Positions 55,201 to 64,000 of a stretch of DNA of 64,000 bases are shown in pieces (position 1 is the stretch's first letter; each line of letters begins with the position of its first letter). Both the position numbers and the translations under genes were made by a program. The notes under the pieces were generated by a model. It was not told where the DNA came from. It was given only the letters and a program-made list of their open reading frames with translations, and ran no database searches. This DNA is from Macrostomum hystrix (Eukaryota; Platyhelminthes; Macrostomidae). The stretch covers positions 11,254,001 to 11,318,000 of the forward strand of contig CATNEN010000039.1 in the NCBI GenBank assembly GCA_950097015.1, read 5' to 3'.

Positions 55201-55700
55201 AGCAGATTCTGACAGGCCTGGCCTATCTGCACTCGAAGAACCTGACTCATGGCAGACTCAGATTGGCAAGCGTTTGGATCTCTGATGGCAATGTGCTGAA
55301 GCTGAGCGACTACGGTCTGCTGTCGCAGCTCGCAGCGTTCGTTGCACATAGCCAGCAGCGACGATACGATCCGTGGACGGCCCCGGAGTTGCGGCAGGCC
55401 AGCAATGCCTCCGGAAACAGCTTAAATCTTTCTTCACAGGCTGCCGACATGTGGGCCTTCGGTTGCACCCTGCACGAAGCGCTGATAGGCTGTCCACCAG
55501 AGAGTGAAGCCCGCAACCTCAGCGAGGGCTACCTTCTGCGAGTGTTCCCGGCCGCACAGAGGCTGCAAAGTCCAGTCAGTTTGTTCCGGGCGGACAGGAT
55601 TTTTCCACCAGAGTTGGCCGCGCTTTTCAAGAAAGTTTATGTGGAAGATCCAAAGGATCGCCTCACGGCAGGCAGTTTGATGGACGCGCTAACTTTTTAA
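49256..55700 (+). CDS. Giant ankyrin-repeat protein with C-terminal pseudokinase domain
   Basis: Exons 49256-54387, 54463-54708 and 54800-55700, in matching phases, give 2092 residues. Residues 1-110 are charged and helical with an acidic run (DDDDDDEVDSE). About 40 ankyrin repeats follow, with 'GxTPLxxA' and 'LLxxGAD' motifs, all in one exon. A Ser/acidic linker leads to a kinase-like domain (about 1815-2090). Kept are 'DYG' (1963-1965), 'APE' (1987-1989), 'DMWAFGC' and 'PKDRLTA'. Lost are the glycine loop, a recognisable VAIK lysine and the catalytic motif: HRDLKxxN reads HGRLRLAS, so Asp is Arg. It should be a catalytically dead scaffold or sensor. I chose ATG 49256 because the ATG at 49208 lies before a splice acceptor at 49242-49243. 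No signal peptide, membrane segment or RNase L-type nuclease domain is seen. The closest named family is unclear. Confidence 0.85.
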
Positions 55701-55734
55701 ACGGTTGATCTTAACTTTTTTCAATGAATTCCTG

Positions 55735-55740
55735 AATAAA
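55735..55740 (+). other. Polyadenylation signal of the first ankyrin gene
   Basis: AATAAA 35 bases after the stop at 55700. Confidence 0.7.
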
Positions 55741-55759
55741 CTAACATGGTTACTCCTCG

Positions 55760-56764
55760 ATTCTTGTTTAGATAGTACGAGCCGTATTTGGCTAAGCTCT
55801 AAAAATTTGCGGAAAAACGCAAGTGAATTTGAAGTCCTAGCTATATATAAGTGGCAAAAAAATCGTAAAATAGTAAATTTGATTGATTAGCCATTTAGCT
55901 CCCCTCCGGGTGGCGTAAACATCCGGGTGTCACCAGGTGCAGCAGGCTAGCAAACACCTCGTCCATCCTATCGCTTCGCCTGGCTTGCGTTTTGTGGTGG
56001 TTGCAAATCGTCGAACGTATTTTAAAGGCTCATTCTCGCTCTAAATGAACAGGCATAAAATGTCAAATCTTGTGTTTTGGCCACGTCGGTGGTCAACGAG
56101 ACTTAAAGCAGCTAATGGTGAGAGCTCTGCCAAAGTACGAGCTAGATTCTGTAGTATTTCTATTATCTAATTCGCTGTCACTAACAAACACTGTTGTTAC
56201 CCTCGCGCTTGTAACCAACAAACCTTGTAACCCACAGAGATTTTAATCTTTTTCTCTCTAGAAACGCACATTTATTCAGTTTCGTAGCCTTTCGAACGCT
56301 ACACTTTTTAGCTTCTTAATCTATCCTATTTGTAGTGAGATTTAATCTGTTTTATTATTTTATTCAAGTGAGCAAAAGTTGCGACCCATTCCTTCGAGAG
56401 CAGGAATGAACTTTTGGAAAGTTTTTAAGAAACTTGGCTCTTTATTTTATTTTTCCAGTAGAACTCGCTTTTTCTTTGAGGAAAAATCAAAACAAAGACT
56501 AGAATCTAAGATATTACGATTGGTTGATTGCTAGTTTAACCCTTTTTGATTAAATATACACCTGAATGCCAACAATCTTTCTATTGTTTGTTCTGGTGAG
56601 AAGTACAAAATTAAGTACAAAGTAAACACTCGCTAGAGGCAGGCATAAATGTTAGGAATAAATGTTTAGCAGAGAAGACGTTGGGCTTGCAAAGACATAG
56701 GGCCTTCGAAAATGCTGCCGAAATAGCCTAAAACGAAGTTGAGTAGTGCCAAATTGGATTAAGA
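55760..56764. other. Intergenic, no gene seen
   Basis: About 1 kb without recognisable exon or repeat copy, between the first ankyrin gene and a minisatellite. Confidence 0.4.
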
Positions 56765-56774
56765 TAGCACCAGC

Positions 56775-57078
56775 TATGGATGAAAGGAGTGCCAGCTTGG
56801 ATTAAGGGAGTGCCAGCTTGGATTAAGGGAGTGCCAGCTTGGAATAAGGGTGTGCCAGCTTGGATTATGGGAGTGTCAGCTTGGATTATGGGAGTGCCAG
56901 CTTGGATTAAGGGAGTGCCAGCTTGGATTAAGGGAGTGCCAGCTTGGAATAAGGGTGTGCCAGCTTGAATTATGGGAGTGTCAGCTTGAATTATGGGAAT
57001 GCCAGCTTGGATTAAGGGAGTGCCAGCTTGGATTATGGGAGTGCCAGCTTCGATTATGGGAGTGCCAGCTTGGATTTG
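56775..57078. repeat. Minisatellite, 21-bp unit
   Basis: About 14 copies of 'gtgccagcttggattaaggg' plus one base, with 'attatggga' variants. It lies in the gap between the two ankyrin genes. Two plus-strand frames are open through it as artefacts. Confidence 0.95.
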
Positions 57079-57659
57079 ATTTGTGGAATTTCACACGACG
57101 CTAGACAGCAAAGTCATCACGCGAAAACTGCTGAGAACTGTCACGCGAGTAAAATCCCCAGAAAAGGAATAATGGCTTGAGCCCATACAACTGCGCTGCA
57201 TGCTTCTATGAAACTAGACAGTTAACGTTTGCTTCAGACACGACAAAGTTTTAGCATAAATGAGGCTTGCAAGTTTACATCTAATTTGATAACATCTTTT
57301 CATTGCCCTCGATATTTTATACCTGTGAAAAAGCATTAGAAAGGTATGGAAGAGACTTCACACTGCTATTGAGTGCGAGCGTAATATGTAAGCTTAATGT
57401 ACGGTTCTTATGCAGCCAACCCCCAGTTTTTCTTTGCTCTCTTTGCTTAAAGCAATTCGCTCTGTCCTCTCTATCCGCTGCCCTGGTCTGCGTGTCAACT
57501 CCGAACGCCCAGTGTACTGAGCTTGTGACACTAGCTCGCAAATACAAAAAGCCAGCCGTTCCAACTGATTGCGTAGCGCAGAACAATCAGCAGAGCTCTT
57601 GTGTTAGGCCAGACAAAAGAAAGCGGATTAAGCAGTATCCTGGACTTGCATCAGTAGCT

Positions 57660-57800
57660 TGTGCTATGACCTCGTAAGTTGCTTGCATTTCATATCGACA
57701 GAAAAGTGCCAAAATTTTTCGCTCTCTACGACGAAACAACCTCAAGAATCCCAAAACATCGGCATCGTCGAGATATTCACCGATTCTCGTGGTAGTGCCT
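57660..57800 (-). repeat. Dispersed repeat R1, copy 2
   Basis: The minus strand matches 22323-22440 and keeps an open frame with 'TRIGEYLDDADVLGFLRLF' and 'RRERKILALF'. A weaker third match starts near 57975 on the plus strand ('aaggatagctgaatatctca'). Probably a transposon coding fragment, family not recognised. Confidence 0.55.
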
Positions 57801-58046
57801 GGTGGCAAAGACCAGGCATAATTTTCTGCTCTCAAAATTCCATCATGTAACCATGTCGGCTATCATTGCTGACTATTTTGGATTGATTAAATTTTCTAAT
57901 GTTTTTTCATTTTTGACCAATATGGATTCGCCACTGAAGTTTATACAGAGCAATATTAATTGTTTTTGTCACCACGTGCTTCGACAAGGATAGCTGAATA
58001 TCTCAACAGCTGACTCGGACAGCTTTAAAAATTAGTTCATCGTGAA

Positions 58047-58115
58047 GGGTGGAAAATGTTGATCCATATCGTGGACCTTCACGAAACTCGGTCATTCACG
58101 GCAGTGGGTATTTTA
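58047..58115 (+). repeat. Dispersed repeat R2, copy 2
   Basis: Contains 'gttgatccatatcgtggacc', 'ttcacgaaactcggtcattc' and 'gcagtgggtattttagatac', in the same order as the minus strand of 21440-21355. Confidence 0.55.
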
Positions 58116-58329
58116 GATACTCACTATTTAAAATAGTATTTAAATACCGTGGTCCTTCCCTAGGGGGGAATACTAGAAATGTGTCTTTCTATTGTTAAAG
58201 CAAAACTAGGGCAGTTAATTAATTAAAGTACACGCCTTACTAATGGCAAATAGAAATAAGTAACTGTTGGCACAAATTTTCGTTCACCTAAAGATCAGAA
58301 AACAGTTAGAAAGCATCATTAAAAACTCG

Positions 58330-58570
58330 AATTTAATTCTCTTCTCTCAATGACGAGTCTGAACCTTTTGGTCAGGGTGGCGATGAGGCTGTGTAGTTCT
58401 TGCAGTGGAATTCGCTGCCTTTCTTTTTCTTCATAGTACAGACATTGTTTGCTGTTCAACCCTTAGCCTTGCATGTCCCCAACATGCTCAATGGGGCATA
58501 TCTGGCGGGCCTAGTTAGAGTCATCCAGTATCTGTATAGTCTGCACGTTAGTGAATGTCATCATGCTGAC
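58330..58570 (-). pseudogene. Tc1/mariner-type transposase remnant
   Basis: Minus-strand fragments match the end of Tc1-like transposases. 'PIEHVGDM' (58495-58472) corresponds to the family's 'NPIEHVWD' signature. About 55 bases further on, 'RIPLQELHSLIATLTKR' followed by 'FRLVIERR' matches the usual C-terminus. The pieces are in different frames and broken by stops, so this is dead. The upstream catalytic part is not recognisable. Confidence 0.55.
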
Positions 58571-58904
58571 AGCGCCTTCTAGCAACACCAGCTCGCTCCG
58601 AACAGCAGTCCAGCGAAAAGTCCAGACGTGAACCGCTTGAAGCGCTTCAGCGTCAGTCAGCAGACGATCATCTGGAATTGGTCTGTCAGTTTAGACCAAA
58701 TGAAGCGCTCCCTATTTCGAGACAGCCTAAGCCCAGACCTGGTTCCCAGAACCGGTTTCTCTGGTTCACCAACAAACGCTTCGGTATCAGAAGCTCTAGC
58801 TAGCTCGTAAAATTCTAGTCCCCAGTAAAAAGTTAGATGCGTTCGTGCACTTTTTTTCTTTATAATTATATGTTACGACCGCTACTCAATAAACTTTCGC
58901 AGAC

Positions 58905-61900
58905 ATGTCAAGCGCTGGCAAAGATAGCGACAAGCGCGAGAAGGCCAGAGAACTGGACAAACTCTTGCTTCAGGTGGTCATTCGAAATTCAACTGGTGCT
59001 GCATCAGCCAGCGATAATCTGCCAACAGCACAGCAGGATGAAATCGGAAGAATTTTAGGAAGGCCTTTGGAAGAACAGGAGACTGATCAGCTAAGTAAAC
59101 TTTCCGAGCAATTAATGGCCTTCCTGCAACTCCGTGGCAACATTGAGAATCGGGAAGAGTCACAAACAACAGCTGATTCATCACAAATCGACCGGAGCAT
59201 TAGCATCGATCGTCCGAACCAATCTATACCGACAGCGCTTCACATCGCCATTCAAGATGGCGAAACTCAGCTGGCACTTGAACTATTATCAAATGGAGCC
59301 AACATTGACGCTCTTGATGACGAAGGTAACACGCTGCTTATGATCGCAGTTACGCGTAGTCAGTTCGATTGCGTAGTAATGCTAATCGAGCAAGGTGCTG
59401 ATTTGAGTGTGAAAAATCGGCGAGGTTTTACCGCTGCAGATCTGGCCTTTGCATCAGGGGCTTTGGAGACTCTAAAAGCACTTGAAATGAAGAGGGCATC
59501 GCTTCAGTTTGATACGGCCGTGCACGCCGAAACCGTACTAGATTTGGTGAAAAAGAATTCGATTGAGTGCCTCAAGTACTGGCTAGAGAACTACTCAAAA
59601 CAGGGCCACCTGACTGAGAAGCCCTACAATCTTGGTTACAAGGATGGGCGAACCATCTTGCACGCTGCAGCTCTAACTGGTTCCGAAGAGCTCCTACTCC
59701 TAATCGAAGCACTTGAGGGAAACTTTGACCTTCCAGACGACACCAAGTGCACACCGCTGTTCTACGCAGCTCAAAGCGGATCAGAAGAAGTTGTTGACTT
59801 CCTGCTGGAAAAAGGTTGTCAAGTCAATCATGTCAGCAACGCTGGTCAGACGCCGCTGTTCGCGGCCATCATTAACAGGCATGAAGCAATTATTAAAAAG
59901 CTTCTTGACGCTGGAGCCGACATTCTGATTAAGGACAAGGAAGGAAAGTGTCCAATAGCTCATTCTATCGAGTCAAAGCATCAGGTGGCTTTTGACAGCC
60001 TGCTAAAAAAACAAATAACGATTGGTCAAGACAGTACCAGAGCTGAAGGCAATCTTGTTCAGCTGGCAGCACAACTCAATCAATATGAAATGCTGCAGCG
60101 GCTTCATCAGGTCAATCTGCCTCTCGATGTTCCAAACAAAAGCAATAAAAAGACAGCGCTCATGACTGCCTGCCAGATTGGATCTGAGGAGATTGTCACT
60201 TACTTGCTGCAGAATGGCTGCGATGCGAGCCGAGTGGACTGTGCTGGAAATAGTCCGGCCCTTTTGGCAGCTTCCGAGGGTCACCAGCAAATTCTGAGCA
60301 TTCTGCAAATCAGGAACGCCAAGCTTGATGAAAAGAACGCTCTAGGCGAGACCGCCGTTCTGGTTGCCGCCAAGAGCAAGGCTAATGTGCTGGAGACGGT
60401 CAATTTTTTGCTTCTTCACGATTGCGATCCAAATGTTGTTGACATCAACGGAAACACCTTGGCTTCGTATGCAGCATCCTCCTTGAATCTAGCTTTACTA
60501 AAGCTGCTCATTAAGCAATGTTGCCAACTTGACATCGCCGACTACAAGGGTAATACGCCGCTGATGAAGGCAATCATGGTGCGATCTGACGCTGATATCT
60601 TACTGTCTCGAAAGTTTGTTTGCAAACTATTGCAGCATGAGTGCAGACCCAGTGTCAAGAACAACAAAGGAAACTCCGCAATCAGCATTGCAGCCAAGAT
60701 GGGGAGGATGGATTTGCTCACATTGTTCGCCAAAAGAGACGAAGCACTACTGAATATTAATAGAAAGGGCAAAACCATCTTGATGCAAGTTGCGGCAAAG
60801 AATCAGCTTGCCGTTCTACCGTATCTGGAAAGAGAATCGCCCGATGAAATGGACAATAGAAATGCCATTGACGTTTGCGGCAGAACTGCCGTGCATTTCG
60901 CGGCCATGAAAGGCCACTTGGAGTTACTTCAACATCTTGTCAGCAAATTTAAGTGTGCGTTTGACACAAAAGATAAACTAGGACGTACGCCGTTCATGCT
61001 GGCTGTCAAGGAAGGCAATTATGATGCGGCAAAGTGGTTGGCTAAAATCGGAGCGGATGTTAACCTCAGGAACAATCGCGGTGAGAACGCTGCGCACATG
61101 GCAGCCCAGCGTGGATCACTGAGCATGATGAAACTGCTAGAGCGCAATGATTGCTGTCTGGACCAGGAGGACAAGTCTGGTAAGACGCCTATAATGATTG
61201 CTTGCGCCTCAAGAGACATGGCCCTAGTCGATTTTCTACTATCGAAGCAAGTTCTCTTAGACGGATTGACGAAAGACAACCGACACAGCCTGCACTTTGC
61301 ATGCGAGGCGGGTGCATTCGAGATTGTAAAAAAACTATTGAGCCTAAACGCAGCACCTGATATCTCTGACTCACTTGGAGTTACACCTCTGATGCTCTCC
61401 GCACTGGCGCGCTCAAGTGAAATCGCAAAACTTCTTTTAAGCAAAAACAATGAGTTGGCAAAAGCAAAGGATAAGAAAGGAAAAACTTGTCTTGAGTATG
61501 CCCTCATCGGTGATAACAGCGATCTTGTTTGTGAGCTGATAGAGGCTGGATGCGATGTTAAAAATCGACAGAATGATGGGCGAACTCCACTTCTGGTCGC
61601 CATTGAGACTACTAGTAAATGTGCCTCTGACGGAGTCGCTCAGGAGCTCTTAAAGCTCGACTTCGACAAAGCAGCCGTAACTAAGGACGGTCTCAATGCT
61701 GCTCATTTTGCATGCAAGTTCAACAAGCTGCAGGTCTTGAAAATTCTAAAAGAGAAGGGAATTCCGATTGATCGTCAGACGAAAAGTCTCGACAACTGCC
61801 TTACTCTGGCCGTGCCAAATGGGAGCTCAGAGCTCATAGCTCTGCTGATTGATTTCGAATTAGATAAAGGTCACATGAATGAGAACCATCATTCTGCAGT

Positions 61901-63961
61901 ATCACTGGCGTATCAACGAGCAGACGAGGACGTTCTGTCGAAGATATTGCCTGTCTGTGACGCTCAGGTATCAAAGGTCTACGGAAATGGCAGCACTCTA
62001 TTGCACCTGGCTTGTGAAAGAGGCTCGGTAAAGTTAATTAGCAGTCTCATTGACCGAGACGAAACTCTGCTGCACAAATGCAATGGACAATCGGAGACAC
62101 CACTGCACGTAGCATGTCAAAATTCAATGCCTGAGTCAGTCGATATTCTGCTGAAGCGCGGAGCTGATCCAAATGCATTAGATTGTAAAGATGAAACTCC
62201 GATTTTCCGAATAGCTGCCGGTTCTGCTAATTTGGAAATCTACAAACTTCTAATTGCCCACAATGCCAATTTAAACGCCATCAATAAAGATGGGGTGTCA
62301 GTGCTAGCCGCAGCATTTCATCGTGGAAACCGGCCGGCCATTGACTTGCTGCTGTCAAACGGAGCAGTGCTGTCACCCGACTCGCTTCCAGAGAGTTATG
62401 AAATCATTCGAGAAAACATTCGCACACGCAGGAATAAAAACGTGACAGATCTTTTAAGCCGCGGCTTGTCGGTGAATCGGCGCGAGAGTAATTGGAACAT
62501 TCTGCACCTGGCTTTGGAAACTTCTCGAAGCGAGTTGGTAGCCGAACTTTTGCGAAGAGGCGCCAGTGTTGCAGTGAAGGACAAAGAGGGAAACACGCCC
62601 CTACTGACTGCCATTCGATTCGGTCAGGTCACTTTTGCCAAGCAGATTCTTGAGCAGCATCCAGAGACAGTCAATGATGTCAACAATTACGGCGATTCTG
62701 TTCTGCACGTCGCAGTGTCGGCAGGCAAGCTGAGCACTCTAAAGTGGCTGCTGACCAGCTACGAATTTCCTAGAAATGTGAAAAACCAATTCGAAGAAAC
62801 GGCTCTTCATGTGGCTGCCAAGCTAGGTCTGGAAGACTTATATAATATTTTGTCTGCAAGCGGCTGGGATGCAAATTTAACTTCAGCGGGCAACAATCGA
62901 AAGTTTTCAATGGTTGAGCTCGCTGCCAGGTCGGGTAACAGAAATTTTGCAGTCAGGCTGCACGAGAAACCGCATGACGTTGGCGTGTGCGACTCGCTCT
63001 GTAGCCAGTTCGCAGCTTCGGGTCAAACGACGGCACTCAAGAACATGTTTCGCTACAAATCCTGCAGTGCCCAGGTTATGTCTGTGGGAGACTCTATGAT
63101 AGCTAGTGGAAATCAGTTCCTGATTGACTGGGCGATCCAAAAGCAATTTTTGAGGGTTAACGATAGAGATGCGAGTGGGCATTATTTAATTAAGGCTGTG
63201 CGAATCGGTAACTACCATCTCTGTCTGATGTTTATGAAGAAGAGCTGCAGCCTAGAAGTGAGATTAAGCAATGGATTTACTTTGGTTCATGAGGCAGTGG
63301 CTGTCGATCATGAGCCCATCTTGCGTTACCTAATTCACCAGGGAGCTCTAGCGAAAGAGGCCGATAGTAACGGTGAAACGCCTCTCCTGTTGTCCGCCAG
63401 TCTAAGCAGAACGCGGCTGCTGAAAGTCCTGCACGGCGAGTTTGGGTGCAATTTAAATGATAGAAACTCGAGACTAGGTCAAAACACAGCTCATATCGCT
63501 GCTCTTAAAGGCAATACGAAGATTCTTAAGTATTTAAAGAAGCAACAAATGGATGAAAGATTTTTCAATGAAGTCGATCTAAACAACGAAACGCCCCTGA
63601 TACTGGCTGTACGGACGAAATCGTTGAAATGTGTTAAAGCTTTGATAGATAGTAGAGCTAGAATTAATGAAACGGATCAGAACGGACGAAGTGCACTCAA
63701 CCTAATGCTCGCATCAGAGGATCCTGAAATTCGTCGCTTTGGAGAATCTCTCTCCAACCACAGCCAGTGAGTTAATCAGTTATTGGCGCTTTCATTCAAG
63801 CTGTCATTCTACTGTAGCTTGATTAAAATAGTTACATTGAGGCGTACAGGATTTAAATCAACGATTGACACCTCACTTTACTGTAGGCGCCGGGATCTCT
63901 CAGGCAGCTACATGGGACTGCTTCATGGCGATACCGGCCAACCAGTTTCAGCCCAGGACAG
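58905..63961 (+). CDS. Second giant ankyrin-repeat protein, tandem paralogue, 3' end outside the window
   Basis: Exons 58905-63766 and 63887-63961, then a donor (AG followed by gtaggc) whose next exon lies outside the window. About 1645 residues are visible. It matches the gene at 49256 along its length. Shared phrases include 'RRGFTAADLAFA' versus 'KKGFTAADLAFI', 'GLNAAHFACKFNKL' (identical in both) and 'VDRR/VNRRE' near the end. The N-terminal 110 residues are unrelated in detail: Gln/Ser-rich here, acidic there. The long ankyrin exon ends in a phase-2 intron as in the paralogue, so a linker and kinase-like domain are expected beyond the edge. The ATG at 58905 follows a splice acceptor (ttcgcag) by two bases, pointing to a 5'-UTR intron or trans-splicing. 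Same strand, 3.2 kb from the first copy. Confidence 0.87.
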
Positions 63962-64000
63962 GTAGGCGCGAATTTCCTAACGCTATCGTGCGTTTCGGAC

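Noticed and set aside
54800-55700. RNase L orthologue
   Set aside because: Ankyrin plus pseudokinase is similar in outline, but no KEN nuclease domain follows and the repeat number is far higher.
57303-57677. Plus-strand open frame of 124 codons
   Set aside because: It overlaps the R1 repeat on the other strand and shows no recognisable features.

Overview
This is eukaryotic nuclear DNA, almost certainly from an invertebrate animal. The evidence is multi-exon genes with GT-AG introns, AATAAA sites, tRNA-derived SINEs, and animal gene families: RalGPS, a CNG channel, FANCA, an SLC7 transporter, calmodulin-like EF-hand proteins and SSUH2. Several coding starts lie 2-13 bases behind a splice acceptor. 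That fits 5'-UTR introns or spliced-leader trans-splicing, as in flatworms, rotifers or tunicates. I could not place the species.

Layout. 1.6-9.6 kb (+): RalGPS-type Ral exchange factor (RasGEF plus PH). 11.2-17.4 kb (+): cyclic nucleotide-gated channel whose pore filter is unusual. 17.5-22.8 kb (-): FANCA-like protein, tail to tail with the channel, complete at about 459 residues and so far shorter than vertebrate FANCA. 27.0-28.5 kb (-): LAT-type amino-acid transporter with an unbroken coding exon and a probable TATA promoter and 5'-UTR exon near 29.8 kb. 30-36 kb: AT-rich with no gene seen. 36.0-39.2 kb and 40.4-41.0 kb (-): two EF-hand proteins; the second has a 78-base GC-AG intron. 43.0-46.2 kb (+): SSUH2 homologue. 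49.3-55.7 kb (+): 2092-residue ankyrin-repeat pseudokinase. 58.9 kb to the window edge (+): its tandem paralogue, which runs out of the window. Exon chains were built by matching splice phase; seven of the nine gene models sum exactly to whole codons.

Accessory DNA. Most large introns and several intergenic gaps carry their own minisatellite (units of 16, 21, 24-26, 28, 30, 35, 40, 42 and 46 bases). One 16-base minisatellite occurs at four loci. At one it is the core of a probable non-autonomous hAT element, and at another the same flanks surround a tiny array. Three tRNA-derived SINE families are present, one of them inserted into a minisatellite. There is also a Tc1-like transposase remnant and a further dispersed repeat shared by two loci 36 kb apart.

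Most of the long open frames over the minisatellites are artefacts of the repeats. The most interesting items are the ankyrin-pseudokinase pair, the short FANCA, the channel with an altered selectivity filter, and the hAT element with a minisatellite core.
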